Notes: a model not told the origin generated them from the letters alone. Positions 25,159 through 34,177 are shown, counted from the first letter of the stretch. The stretch: DNA of 64,000 nt from Streptomyces sp. MA5143a (GCF_900290235.1 NZ_OLMK01000001.1:142403-206402), one strand, 5' to 3'. Numbers and translations are program-made.

Positions 25159-25193
25159 AGCCCCTCCCGCGACAGTGCGTCGCGGGAGGGGCT
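25159..25193 (+). terminator. hairpin terminator after alcohol dehydrogenase
   Basis: A perfect 15-bp stem, AGCCCCTCCCGCGAC with GTCGCGGGAGGGGCT, closes a 5-nt loop and is followed by TTG. It separates the dehydrogenase from the P450 promoter. Confidence 0.8.
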
Positions 25194-25286
25194 TTGCCTG
25201 TTCCGTGCCTGTTCGGTGCGTGTTTTGTGGCGCTCCCCCAAGGGGGTCCGGTGGCCCATCGACCGACTGTGTCAGGCGCCACAGTC

Positions 25287-25318
25287 AAGCGACATTGTCG
25301 AGTGACAATGTCGCTTGT
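25287..25318. promoter_or_regulatory. perfect 14+14 dyad operator of P450 gene
   Basis: CAAGCGACATTGTC-gagt-GACAATGTCGCTTG is a perfect inverted repeat with a 4-nt centre ending 48 bp before the P450 ATG. This is typical of a TetR-family operator. Its inner half-site GACATTGTC recurs ahead of the alcohol dehydrogenase. Confidence 0.75.
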
Positions 25319-25365
25319 ATGGTTCTAGCCAGCGGACAGCCTGTGCGGCGACGAAAGGCAAGCTC

Positions 25366-28300
25366 ATGACCCACGAGACCCTGCGCGGAACCGAACCGAT
25401 TCCTCAGCGCCCGGCCCTGCCCCTGGTGGGCCACGCGTTCGACATCCCCAGCGGGGCCGACGGCCTGCTCTACGTGATGAAGGAGGCCAAGGAGCTGGGG
25501 CCGCTGTTCAGGCTCCGCGTCTTCGGCAACGAGATCAACTTCGCCTCCGGTCTCGACCTGGTCACCGAGCTGGCGGACGAGAGCCGGTTCCGCAAGAACG
25601 TCCACCCCGACCTGGTGATCCTCCGGGGGATCGGCGGCGACGGGCTGTTCACCGCGTACAACGACGAGCCTAACTGGCGCAAGGCGCACGACGTTCTGAT
25701 GCCGGCGTTCTCACTCGGCGCGATGCGCGGCTACCACGCGACGATGCTCCGGGTCGCCCGGGAACTGATCGGGAAGTGGGACCGGGCGGCGGGCGAGGAG
25801 TCCGTGGACGTCGCCGACGACATGACGCGCCTGACGCTCGACACGATCGGCCTGTGCGGCTTCGGCTACGACTTCGAGTCGTTCGACCGCGACGAGCCGC
25901 ACCCCTTCGTCACCGCGCTGTCCAGGGCGCTGGCCTTCGCCCAGGACAAGGGCGAGTCGATCCCGGGCGCGGAGCTGTTCAAGTGGAAGCAGGCGGAGCA
26001 GTTCCGCGAGGACGTGGCCTTGATGGAGGGCCTCGTCGACGACGTGATCCGACAGCGCCGGGCGTCGGGGGACCTGAGCACCGACGACCTGCTCGGGCGG
26101 ATGCTGCACACCCGTGACGCGGTGACGGGCGAGCCGTTGGACGACGTCAACATCCGCTACCAGGCGATCACGTTCCTCATCGCCGGCCACGAGACCACCA
26201 GCGGGGCGCTGTCGTTCGCCCTCTACTACCTGACCAAGCACCCCGAGGTCCTCGCCCGGGCCCAGGCCGAGGTCGACGCCCTGTGGGGTGACACGGACGC
26301 CCCCGATCCCGACTACGGGGACATCGGCAAGCTGACGTACATCCGTCAGGTGCTCAACGAGAGCCTGCGGCTGTGGCCGACGGCGCCCGCCTTCGCGGTG
26401 GAGCCGATCGAGGACACGGTCATCGGCGGGAAGTACGCCGTGCGCGCGGGCGAATCCATCCAGATCCTCATTCCGCAGCTGCACCGCGACCCCGCCTGGG
26501 GCGAGAACGTCGAGCTGTTCGACCCGGACCGGTTCCTGCCGGAGCGGGAGGAGGAGCGACCGGTCCATCTGTTCAAGCCGTTCGGCAGCGGTGAACGTGC
26601 CTGTATCGGGCGGCAGTTCGCGCTGCACGAGGCCACCCTGGTCCTCGCGCTGGTGATCCACCGCTACCGCCTGATCGACCACACCAACTACCAGCTGAAG
26701 ATCAAGCAGTCGCTCACCCTGAAGCCGGACGAGTTCACCCTGAACCTGGCCCGGCGCACCAGCGGGGAGCGGCGCTCGCCAGCCGCCGGGGCCCTCGTGG
26801 CGGGCGGCGCTCCCGCCGGCCAGGACCGCGCCGTCGTCCGGCGTGCCACCGGCACCTCGCTCACGCTCCTGCACGGCTCCAACCTGGGCACCTGCCTGGG
26901 CATCGCCCGCGACCTGGCCGACGACGGCGGCGAGCGCGGCTTCACCGCCTCCGTCGCCCCCCTCGACGAAGCCGTGGGCAAGCTCGCCGGGACCGACGGG
27001 CCGGTCGTGATCGTCGCCGCCTCCTACAACGGCAGGCCCACCGACGACGCCACGGAGTTCGTCACCTGGCTGGAGGGGCTGGAGCCCGGCGCCCTCGACG
27101 GCGTGCGGTACGCCGTACTCGGCGTCGGCGACCGCAACTGGGCCGCCACCTACCAGCGCGTCCCGACCCTCATCGACGAGCGGCTCACCGCCGCGGGCGC
27201 CACACCACTGCTGGAGCGCGGCGCCGCCGACGCCGCCGGTGACTTCGCCGGCACCGTGGACCGCTGGACCGGCGACCTGTGGACCACTCTCCTGGAGCGC
27301 TACGGGACCGCCGGGGAGGCGCCCGCCGCCGAACCGGAGGACGACCAGGACGCAGGCCTGTACGTACTGGAGGACGCGACCGACTCGGTCATCGGCGGGC
27401 TCGCCGCACGGCACGGCGTCCAGCCGATGGAGGTGCTCGACGCCGGTGAACTGGTCGACATGGACCACGGGCTGGGCCGCTCCAAGCGTTTTCTGAAGCT
27501 GCGGCTGCCGGAGGGGGTCACCTATCGCACCGGCGACCACCTCGCCGTCCTCCCGAGCAATCCGGCCGACCTCGTGCGGCGGGTGGCCGACCGTTTCGCC
27601 CTCGACCTGGACCGCACCGTCCGGCTCCAGGCCCGCCGCCGCAGCCGGGGTGCCCTGCCCGTCGACCGCCCGCTGACCCTGCGCCGCCTCCTCACCGACT
27701 TCGTCGAACTCCAGGACCCCGCCACCCGGGAGCAGGTCGCCGTGCTCGCCGAGCACACCGCCTGCCCGCCCGAGAAGCGCCCCCTGGCCGAACTCGCCGC
27801 GGCGGACGAGGACACCTTCCGCGAGCAGGTGACCGCCGCCGGACGCAGTCTCCTCGACCTGCTGGAGCGCTACCGGGCCTGCGAGCTGCCGTTCGAGGTC
27901 TTCCTCGAGCTGCTGCCGGTGCTGCGCCCGCGCCACTACTCGATCTCCTCGTCCGCCGCGGCGGCACCCGGCGAGGTCGACCTGATGGTGTCGCTGCTCG
28001 CCGCGCCCCACCGCTGCGGCGAGGGCACCTTCCGTGGCATCGGTTCGCACTACCTCCAGACGGTGGGCGCCGGCGACACGGTCCAGGCCCGGGTACTGCC
28101 CTGCAGTGAGGCGTTCCGGCTGCCCGAGGACGATTCGGTGCCGGTGATCCTGGTCAGCGCGGGCACCGGTCTCGCCCCCTTCCGCGGGGCCGTGCTCGAC
28201 CGCCACCACGCCGGGTCGACGGGCACCCTGCTGTGCTACTTCGGCTGCGACCACCCCGACGTCGACTACCTGCACCGCACGGAGTTCGCGGCGGCCGAGG

Positions 28301-28587
28301 CCGCCGGAGCCGTCAGCATGCGGCCCACCTTCTCCTGCGCGCCCGAGGACGGGGCCCGCTTCGTCCAGGACCGCATCGCCAAGGAGAGCGACGAGGTGTG
28401 GGCGGCCCTGGAGGCCGGTGGTCGTGTCCATGTCTGCGGCGACGGCCGCCGGATGGCGCCCGCCGTGCGGGAGGCGTTCATGGCGATCTACCGCACGCAC
28501 ACCGGCGCCGCGGATGTCGAGGCGAGGGCCTGGCTGAACGCGCTGATCGAGTCCGGCATCTACGTCGAGGACGTCTGGGCCGGCTGA
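25366..28587 (+). CDS. self-sufficient cytochrome P450 / NADPH-P450 reductase fusion (CYP102 type)
   Basis: This 1073-residue BM3-like enzyme has the P450 domain at residues 1-465. It includes the I-helix oxygen motif AGHETTSGAL (about 275), ExxR in ESLRLWP, and the heme Cys in FGSGERACIGRQFA (about 412). The FMN domain follows (LLHGSNLGTCLGIARDLADD, near 495-650). An FAD/NADPH domain ends the chain (RHYSISSS near 855, SAGTGLAPFRG near 931, CGDGRRM, then a final ESGIYVEDVWAG). Length and order match CYP102A1, a fatty acid hydroxylase. ATG 25366 has AAAGG upstream. A perfect dyad operator precedes it, and a TetR gene lies 1.5 kb downstream, as BM3R1 does for BM3 in Bacillus. The substrate is inferred to be fatty acid or a similar lipid. 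Confidence 0.92.
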   Translation: MTHETLRGTEPIPQRPALPLVGHAFDIPSGADGLLYVMKEAKELGPLFRLRVFGNEINFASGLDLVTELADESRFRKNVHPDLVILRGIGGDGLFTAYNDEPNWRKAHDVLMPAFSLGAMRGYHATMLRVARELIGKWDRAAGEESVDVADDMTRLTLDTIGLCGFGYDFESFDRDEPHPFVTALSRALAFAQDKGESIPGAELFKWKQAEQFREDVALMEGLVDDVIRQRRASGDLSTDDLLGRMLHTRDAVTGEPLDDVNIRYQAITFLIAGHETTSGALSFALYYLTKHPEVLARAQAEVDALWGDTDAPDPDYGDIGKLTYIRQVLNESLRLWPTAPAFAVEPIEDTVIGGKYAVRAGESIQILIPQLHRDPAWGENVELFDPDRFLPEREEERPVHLFKPFGSGERACIGRQFALHEATLVLALVIHRYRLIDHTNYQLKIKQSLTLKPDEFTLNLARRTSGERRSPAAGALVAGGAPAGQDRAVVRRATGTSLTLLHGSNLGTCLGIARDLADDGGERGFTASVAPLDEAVGKLAGTDGPVVIVAASYNGRPTDDATEFVTWLEGLEPGALDGVRYAVLGVGDRNWAATYQRVPTLIDERLTAAGATPLLERGAADAAGDFAGTVDRWTGDLWTTLLERYGTAGEAPAAEPEDDQDAGLYVLEDATDSVIGGLAARHGVQPMEVLDAGELVDMDHGLGRSKRFLKLRLPEGVTYRTGDHLAVLPSNPADLVRRVADRFALDLDRTVRLQARRRSRGALPVDRPLTLRRLLTDFVELQDPATREQVAVLAEHTACPPEKRPLAELAAADEDTFREQVTAAGRSLLDLLERYRACELPFEVFLELLPVLRPRHYSISSSAAAAPGEVDLMVSLLAAPHRCGEGTFRGIGSHYLQTVGAGDTVQARVLPCSEAFRLPEDDSVPVILVSAGTGLAPFRGAVLDRHHAGSTGTLLCYFGCDHPDVDYLHRTEFAAAEAAGAVSMRPTFSCAPEDGARFVQDRIAKESDEVWAALEAGGRVHVCGDGRRMAPAVREAFMAIYRTHTGAADVEARAWLNALIESGIYVEDVWAG

Positions 28588-28641
28588 CCGGCCAGGGCGT
28601 GGTGGCGGCGCCCGCCGCACACCGCGCCACCCCACTGACCG

Positions 28642-28678
28642 ACAGGGTCACGGACACTCCCCCCCTCCGTGGCCCTGT
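28642..28678 (+). terminator. hairpin after P450 gene
   Basis: A 13-bp stem (28642-28654 and 28666-28678, one G-T pair) with an 11-nt loop lies 55 nt past the P450 stop and ahead of the MFS gene. It may reduce readthrough. Confidence 0.55.
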
Positions 28679-28795
28679 CTCCCCTTTGCACCGTCTCCCC
28701 CCCTCCTGAACTCGTGAGGCTCGCATGCCCGTCACACGCCCGGCGTCCCGCCGAGGACCCTTGACCACCCCCAACCACCCACAGAGGAGCGGTCG

Positions 28796-30010
28796 GTGAA
28801 CGCGCGAACGGGTTCCGCACTCACCTTCGGCATGGCGGTCGCCCTCGTCGCCGGAGTGACCCTGGGTAACGGCGGAGCGAACGTGATGCCCGTCTTCGTC
28901 GACGACTTCGCGACCCGCTTCGCGCTGTCCGACTCCACCGCCGGGCTCGTGGCCGCGACCCAGCTGATGGCGACCGCCGTCGTCACGCTGCTGCTGGCCG
29001 GGCGGGCGGCGCGGCCGGGCCGGGTACGGATGGCCCGGCTGGGCCTGGCCGTCTCGTGCGTCGGCTTCCTGGGCGCGGCCGCGGTCAACGACACGGTCAC
29101 CCTGGTCCTCGCCAACCTGGTCCTCGGCGCGGGGCTCGGCGCCGTCTACGCGGCGGCCACGGCCGCGCTCGCCGCCACCGACGACGCCGACAAGGCCTCC
29201 GCGGTCACCATCTGCGGTGTCGTCGGCGTGACCGCGCTCCTGATCATGGGCGTCCCCATGGCCAACCACGACCTGGGGGAGGGCGCCGGCTTCCTGCTCA
29301 TGGCGGTGTGCTGTCTCGTCGCCTGGCCGCTGCTGCGCCGGCTCCCCGACGGCCCCGCCGGTCCCACCGCGCCGGGCGACGGTCCCACGCCACCGGCCGC
29401 CGGGTCCGGTACGCGCGTGGCGGCGGCGTCGAGGCCGTCGGTCGTGCTGCTCGTCGGTACCGGGCTCCTGTGGGCCGTCACCCAGGGCGCGTGGTCGTAC
29501 GCCTCGGTCCTGGGGCGTCAGCACACCGGCATGTCGCACTCGGCGGTGTCGGCCGTCCTCGCTGTCTCCAGCGTCGTGGCACTCGTCGGCGCGGTGGTGG
29601 GGCCCGTCACCGCACGGCACTTGGGGCGCATGCGGTCGATGGCCGCGTTCGTCATGGGGCAGGCCGTCGCGATGGCGATCCTGATCTTCACCCATGACCC
29701 CGTGTTCTTCACCGTCGCGGCCGTCCTCTGGCAGGGCTGCCAACTGGCCGTCCTGGTGCAGATGCTTGCCGCCGCCGCGCTCCTCGACCCGACCGGCCGA
29801 CTTGTCGCCTCCCTCAGCGGCGCGGGTGCGCTGGGCACCGGCGTGGGGCCGTTGGCCGTCGGCGCCGTGCTCGACGGGGCCGGGGCCGGCGTACTGAGCG
29901 TCGTCCTGGCGAGCGGCACCTGCCTCGCCTCGCTGCCCCTGCTGAGGATGACGGTGGCCGGCGGGGAGACCGCCGGCGCGTCACCACCCGGACGTGTGCC
30001 GACGGCCTGA
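28796..30010 (+). CDS. MFS transporter
   Basis: This 404-residue protein has about 12 hydrophobic spans and a central Pro/Gly-rich cytoplasmic loop (residues 185-205). It starts with GTG 28796 behind GAGGAG. TM1 holds ALVAGVTLGNGGANVMPVFV; the loop 2-3 motif is reduced (AGRAARPGRVRMARLG). This looks like the Cynx/YcaD-like proton-linked exporters rather than a sugar porter. Its position between the P450 and the TetR gene suggests it exports the P450 product or an inducing toxic lipid; that is inference. It converges on tetR across a strong terminator. Confidence 0.75.
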   Translation: MNARTGSALTFGMAVALVAGVTLGNGGANVMPVFVDDFATRFALSDSTAGLVAATQLMATAVVTLLLAGRAARPGRVRMARLGLAVSCVGFLGAAAVNDTVTLVLANLVLGAGLGAVYAAATAALAATDDADKASAVTICGVVGVTALLIMGVPMANHDLGEGAGFLLMAVCCLVAWPLLRRLPDGPAGPTAPGDGPTPPAAGSGTRVAAASRPSVVLLVGTGLLWAVTQGAWSYASVLGRQHTGMSHSAVSAVLAVSSVVALVGAVVGPVTARHLGRMRSMAAFVMGQAVAMAILIFTHDPVFFTVAAVLWQGCQLAVLVQMLAAAALLDPTGRLVASLSGAGALGTGVGPLAVGAVLDGAGAGVLSVVLASGTCLASLPLLRMTVAGGETAGASPPGRVPTA

Positions 30011-30056
30011 GCAGGCCGCACGGGACGCGCGCCCACAGACCGCCGATCAACCGCCG

Positions 30057-30096
30057 AAGGGCCGGCGCGGACGGAACACCGTCCGCGCCGGCCCTT
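30057..30096. terminator. bidirectional hairpin terminator
   Basis: A perfect 18-bp stem (30057-30074 and 30079-30096) with loop AACA lies between the convergent MFS and tetR genes. Confidence 0.85.
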
Positions 30097-30114
30097 TCCC
30101 GCCTCGCCGTCGGC

Positions 30115-30741
30115 TCACCAGTCCGTCGGCAGGGTCACGAACTCCATGCGGCCGCCCGCGAGTGCGACGACGGCGGAGACCAGGGCCTGGAGGCAGGCGC
30201 GTTCGGCTTCCTCGTCGGGCAGGGAGAGGCGTTGCGACGAGAGACCGTCGAAGCCGGCCAGGAAGAACCGGGCGAGGGTCTCCGGCGGCTGGGCCAGCTG
30301 GTGACCCGTGCGCTCGGCCGCCTCGGTCACCAGCTTCGTCGTCACGGCCGTCACCTCGCGGTAGTGGCCCTCCAGGGCCTCCTTCAGTCGCGGGGTCCGG
30401 AGCGCGAACATGGACAGCTCGGTGAGCAGCAGGTGCGTGGTCGGTTGCTCACGCACGGTCCGCCACAGGGCGGTGGCGAGTGCCGCGACTGTGTCCTCGA
30501 AGCCGGCGTCGGCGGGCGCCGACCGTCCGACCTGGGTGATCAGATCGTGGGTGAGCTGCTCCATGACGGCGCGATACAGGTCTTCCTTGGTCCCGAAGGT
30601 GTAGTGCACCGTGGCCTGGGCCACGCCGAGTTCGGCCGCGATGGCACGGGTGCTGCCGGCGGCCACGCCCTCCCTCGTCATGAGGTCGATGGCGGCCTTG
30701 ATCAGCTGAGGACGGCGCTCGGCCGCGGAAACGTGAGCCAT
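30115..30741 (-). CDS. TetR-family transcriptional regulator
   Basis: This 208-residue regulator has an N-terminal HTH (DLMTREGVAAGSTRAIAAEL then GVAQATVHYTFGTKEDLYRA) and a helical ligand domain with TELSMFALRTPRLKEALEGH. ATG 30741 is chosen because it starts the usual MAHVSAAERR sequence; no strong ribosome site precedes it and an mRNA with little or no leader is possible. A dyad (ATCGACTT...AAGTCGAT) sits directly upstream, probably for self-repression. It is the likely regulator of the neighbouring MFS and perhaps of the P450. However, its own dyad differs from the operator at the P450 promoter, so a different regulator could act there. Confidence 0.82.
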   Translation of the reverse strand: MAHVSAAERRPQLIKAAIDLMTREGVAAGSTRAIAAELGVAQATVHYTFGTKEDLYRAVMEQLTHDLITQVGRSAPADAGFEDTVAALATALWRTVREQPTTHLLLTELSMFALRTPRLKEALEGHYREVTAVTTKLVTEAAERTGHQLAQPPETLARFFLAGFDGLSSQRLSLPDEEAERACLQALVSAVVALAGGRMEFVTLPTDW

Positions 30742-30752
30742 GAAGCCATTGT

Positions 30753-30780
30753 ATCGACTTAGTCCCACGAACAAGTCGAT
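30753..30780. promoter_or_regulatory. inverted repeat upstream of tetR
   Basis: ATCGACTT and AAGTCGAT form 8-bp arms around 12 nt, beginning 11 bp upstream of the tetR ATG. This is the expected place for autorepression. Confidence 0.55.
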
Positions 30781-30850
30781 CGATCAGGTCGGAATGCGAG
30801 AGACCCCTCCCACACCCCTCCGGATGTGGGGGGCCTGTCACCAGGGCTCG

Positions 30851-31873
30851 TCAACGATCTTCGAGGGACTGGTCCTTGAGAACTCCGACGAGGGCCGAGG
30901 CGACGAGGGCGACAACGCTGTCGTCGTCGTGGGCCAGTTGGCGCAGGACCTCCCGCGCGGTGGTTCCCGCGAGCTCGACCAGCGCCTGAGTGAGACGGAT
31001 CCGCGTCGCGGAGTCCGCGGTGGGCGCGGCCAGTTCGTCGACCAGGGCGGTCGTGATCCGATCCGTGCACGCGGGGTCCAGGGACAGCGTTCCCAGAACC
31101 TCCGCCGCGTCCACGTCGTGGGAACCCTCCACCACCATGCTGACGAGGGTGGGCACGGCCGCGGCCTCGCCCTGCCTGCCCAGAGCCAGAGCAGCGTGCC
31201 TGCGCACCGTCGTGTCCGGGTCCCCGAGAGCGTCCGTGAGCACCGCGGTAGCACCCGGAGCCTCGGGCATCTCGGCGATGGCCAGCACCGCGCGCCGCCG
31301 GATGTCGGCATCCTCCGAGTGCGTGCCGGCGGTCAGCGTCGCCCAGCCGTCGCCGCCCGATCGGGCGAGCGCCCAGCGCAGGGCGCCTGCGACGTGCGGG
31401 TCGGCTTCGGTCAGGACCGCCCCGGCCAGCAGTTCGGCGGGTGCCGACACGTCCTTTGGCCGGGCCAGGACGGCCTGCTGTCTGCGCGCGGCGTTGGTCG
31501 AGGTGAGTTCCCGCACGAGTGCGACGACGCGCAGCACCCCCTGCCAGTCGTTGGGCGCCGACGCGTCGATCGCACGGAGCCGCTCGAGCAGCTCCTGTTC
31601 CCGCGCCAGGCGCTCTTCCGTTCGCCGGATGAGGTCGCTGACCAGGGCGGACGGCGTGAAGGCCGGGTCTTCCAGCGCGCGCCCGATCTGCTTGAGCGAG
31701 AGCCCGAGGGACCGCAGGCTCTCCACGTGGAAGATCCTGCGGACATCCTCGGCGGAGTACTCGCGGTAGCCACCGGCGGTGCGGCCCGTGGGCCGCACCA
31801 ACCCCAGGGCGTCATAGTGCCGGAGCATCCGGGTGCTCACCCCGGAGCGGCGGGCCACATCGCCGATCAGCAA
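30851..31873 (-). CDS. MerR-family regulator fused to HEAT-like repeats
   Basis: This 340-residue protein has a classic MerR DNA-binding domain at residues 1-70 (MLIGDVARRSGVSTRMLRHY, then GYREYSAEDVRRI) and a dimerisation helix to about 110. From there to the end it is built of HEAT/PBS-type alpha-alpha repeats, for example DADIRRRAVLAIAEMPEAPG and DPDTTVRRHAALALGRQGEA. No metal or drug pocket cysteines are seen, so its input is probably a protein bound by the repeats. It overlaps the upstream HEAT protein gene by 7 bp, so the two are translationally coupled. The obvious hypothesis is that the partner binds the repeats and controls promoter binding. Confidence 0.85.
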   Translation of the reverse strand: MLIGDVARRSGVSTRMLRHYDALGLVRPTGRTAGGYREYSAEDVRRIFHVESLRSLGLSLKQIGRALEDPAFTPSALVSDLIRRTEERLAREQELLERLRAIDASAPNDWQGVLRVVALVRELTSTNAARRQQAVLARPKDVSAPAELLAGAVLTEADPHVAGALRWALARSGGDGWATLTAGTHSEDADIRRRAVLAIAEMPEAPGATAVLTDALGDPDTTVRRHAALALGRQGEAAAVPTLVSMVVEGSHDVDAAEVLGTLSLDPACTDRITTALVDELAAPTADSATRIRLTQALVELAGTTAREVLRQLAHDDDSVVALVASALVGVLKDQSLEDR

Positions 31874-32670
31874 CCCGCGCCCTCCGAGGCCTCTGCTGCC
31901 TTCGCGGCTTCCCTCGGCTCGGTCGTCTCCGCGGGCTCGGCGGTCTCCGAGGTCTCGGTGCCTGCTGACGCAGCCGCGGCGGCGGCAGCAGCTCGTTCCG
32001 GGCCGAGTGCGACCACGCGCTTCGCCTCGTCGAGGGCCGCGTCGAAACCGGTCTCCGGGTTCTGCCGGAGCAGCTCGGTGGCACGGGCGTGCGCGGCCAC
32101 CGCCGGGTCGGAACTCTCCGCGGCCCTCTCCAGCGCGGGCTTGATCACGTCACCGAGGTCGACCAGGGCCCGGCTCAGACTCAGCTGCACATCGCGGTCA
32201 CCACGGCCGAGTTGCAGAACCAGTTCGTCGGCCAGGTCCTTCTCCTCGTCCTCGGGCACGAGGACGACCGCGACGCGCCACGCGGTCCGCGCGACCTCGT
32301 CGTCGGCGTCCCGCAGCAGGTCGCGGGTGATCCAGGCCCACGTGTTCCTGTCGCCGATCTTGGAGAGTGTGTGCAGCGCCTGGCTGCGGGCCTGAGTACG
32401 CCCGGAGTCGAGCTCCTGGCGGATCCGGGGCAGGCTGATCTCTGGTGGGAGACGGGTCAGCGCCCAGGACAGCATGTCTCGTACGAAGAAGTCCGGCTCC
32501 ACCGCGCACCGCTCGACGATCGTCTCCAGGAACGCGGGGTCGGGGTTCGAGCCGACCGCCAGGGCCGTCTGAAGCCGGATCGACGAGTCCTCGGCGCCCA
32601 GGGCGTTGGTCACTCGGGTGTTCTGCGGGGTTACGTGGGTCGTGCTGATCGGGACCACCTCCTGCGCCAA
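31867..32670 (-). CDS. HEAT-repeat protein, partner of MerR-HEAT regulator
   Basis: This 267-residue soluble protein is made of HEAT-like repeats (SSIRLQTALAVGSNPDPAFL, then EPDFFVRDMLSWALTRLPPE, QARSQALHTLSKIGDRNTWA and DDEVARTAWRVAVVLVPEDE). It ends in a 60-residue Ala/Glu/Thr-rich tail (TETSETAEPAETTEPREAAK) that is probably disordered. The start at ATG 32670 has GGAGG upstream. It is the first gene of a two-gene operon, and its stop overlaps the start of the MerR-HEAT gene. The segment spacing resembles its partner's repeats, so both may have arisen from one ancestor. No enzymatic motif is visible. Confidence 0.8.
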   Translation of the reverse strand: MAQEVVPISTTHVTPQNTRVTNALGAEDSSIRLQTALAVGSNPDPAFLETIVERCAVEPDFFVRDMLSWALTRLPPEISLPRIRQELDSGRTQARSQALHTLSKIGDRNTWAWITRDLLRDADDEVARTAWRVAVVLVPEDEEKDLADELVLQLGRGDRDVQLSLSRALVDLGDVIKPALERAAESSDPAVAAHARATELLRQNPETGFDAALDEAKRVVALGPERAAAAAAAASAGTETSETAEPAETTEPREAAKAAEASEGAGC

Positions 32671-32860
32671 GCGAAAACCCTGTCACCGTGTCAAGGTCAA
32701 GTCCGTGACCGGCGACTCGGGAATCCCGCTGGTCGCAGGGTCCTGTCGCGTCCGCCAACCCTTCCCCCGGAAAACTGTTCGTCGCCATTACACCGGATCG
32801 GCTCCAGGCACTCAGCCGTCTCGCCGAGACACCGACAGAACTCCAGCGGTTTGTCCCGCC

Positions 32861-33007
32861 CGCACGTACGAGGCCGACCCGGAGTTCGCCGCCCACCACG
32901 ACGGCGTCCGCGCCGGCCTCGCCACCTGGTGCCGTCACCTCGTCGACGCCGACGCGCGCGCCCACGGCATCGACCCGGACACCGCGACCTGGGAGCAGAG
33001 GTCCTGA
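32861..33007 (+). pseudogene. C-terminal relic of a TipAS-like regulator domain
   Basis: A 48-codon stretch reads TYEADPEFAAHHDGVRAGLA then TWCRHLVDADARAHGIDPDT and stops at TGA 33007. It resembles the end of the TipAS drug-binding domain of MerR-type regulators (ADPxFxxxYD...GLAxYxxxAxxANA). The frame upstream is not coding-like and there is no start, so this is probably the tail of a deleted gene. The similarity is by eye only. Confidence 0.4.
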
Positions 33008-33062
33008 GAAGCCACCTCCCATCGCACCGGCCGACCAGGGGTGAACCGCACGCCGTGCGGGG

Positions 33063-34100
33063 CTACTCGGTGCGGGGCCGCGGCCGCGGGGCGGGCTGTT
33101 CGCCCGAGCCCCGGACGATCAGACGGGTGGGGACGGTGAGGGTGCGGGCGCGGCCGCGGTCGCCGTCGAGGCGGGCCAGGGCGGTGGTCGCGGCCACCCG
33201 GCCGAGCTCCTCCGCGTCCTGGGCGACGACGGTCAGGGCCGGCTCCAGTGTCTCGGCGAGCGCCACGTCGTCGAAGGCGACGACCGCGACCTCCTTGCGC
33301 TTGCTGCGGGCGAGTTCGGCCACTATGCCCAGCGCCATGATGTTGTTGCCCGCGAACAGGGCGGTGGGGGGATCGGCCAGACCGAGGAGCTGGGCGGTCG
33401 CGGCCTCGGCACCCGACTGGTCGTGGGCGTTGGCCATGAGGGCGCGGTCGTAGGGGATGCCGGCCTCCGACAGCGCCGCGCGGTAGCCCGCCTGGCGCTC
33501 ACGGCGGGTGTACAGCTTCGGGGGCAGGTCGCCGACGAAGCCGATCCTGCGGTGCCCGTGGGCGATGAGGTGCGCGACGCCCTCCTGGGCCCCGGCCCGG
33601 TTGGAGCTGACGATGCTGTCGGTGACCAGGCCGACTCCGGGCCGGTCGAGGAAGACCACGGGCAGTCCCGCCGTGCGCTGGGACTTGAGGTGGGAGTGGT
33701 CGGCGCCCACGGACGGGACGACGATCAGGATGCTGACGCGGCGGGCGAGGAACTTGTCCGTGAGGGCGCGTTCCCGTTCCGGGTCGTCCGCGGAGGAACC
33801 CATGAGCAGGGTCAGTCCGCGGTCGCCGACGGTGTCCTCGATGGCCCGGGCCACCGCCCCGAAGAAGGGGTTGGCCAGGTCGGGGATGACCAGACCGATG
33901 GTGGTGTCCGGGCCGCCGACGCGGATGTTGCGGGCCATGAGGTTCGGCTGGAAGCCGAGCTTCGCCACTGCGGCCTGTACCTGTTCCCTGGTCCGCGCGG
34001 AGACGGGGCCGTCCTCGTTGAGGACCCGGGAGACCGTCTTGGCGCTGACCCCCACCTCTCGGGCGACATCGGCCAGGGTGGGGCGGCGGTTCGCTGCCAT
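33063..34100 (-). CDS. LacI-family repressor of sugar locus
   Basis: This 345-residue protein has a LacI HTH and hinge (PTLADVAREVGVSAKTVSRV, then GFQPNLMARNI) and a periplasmic-binding-like ligand domain (VIPDLANPFFGAVARAIEDT and so on). It lies downstream of the sugar ABC genes in the same direction, 77 bp after the ATPase. The dyad TGTCATCGATGACA and its variants, found ahead of the binding-protein gene and the monooxygenase gene, has the LacI-type CG centre and is its likely operator. The sugar ligand would act as inducer. No operator is visible at its own promoter, which suggests expression from the transporter promoter. Confidence 0.85.
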   Translation of the reverse strand: MAANRRPTLADVAREVGVSAKTVSRVLNEDGPVSARTREQVQAAVAKLGFQPNLMARNIRVGGPDTTIGLVIPDLANPFFGAVARAIEDTVGDRGLTLLMGSSADDPERERALTDKFLARRVSILIVVPSVGADHSHLKSQRTAGLPVVFLDRPGVGLVTDSIVSSNRAGAQEGVAHLIAHGHRRIGFVGDLPPKLYTRRERQAGYRAALSEAGIPYDRALMANAHDQSGAEAATAQLLGLADPPTALFAGNNIMALGIVAELARSKRKEVAVVAFDDVALAETLEPALTVVAQDAEELGRVAATTALARLDGDRGRARTLTVPTRLIVRGSGEQPAPRPRPRTE

Positions 34101-34177
34101 GGAGGAAACCGTCTCCTGAAGGGCTCTCCTCTCCGGCCGCGGCCTTCGGCCGGAGACGGGAGAGCGGGGTTGGGCTG

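Noticed and set aside
25711..28635. A 974-codon frame antisense to the P450 fusion
   Set aside because: Its composition mirrors the P450 codons; it has no domain and no start signal, while the plus strand has every CYP102 motif.
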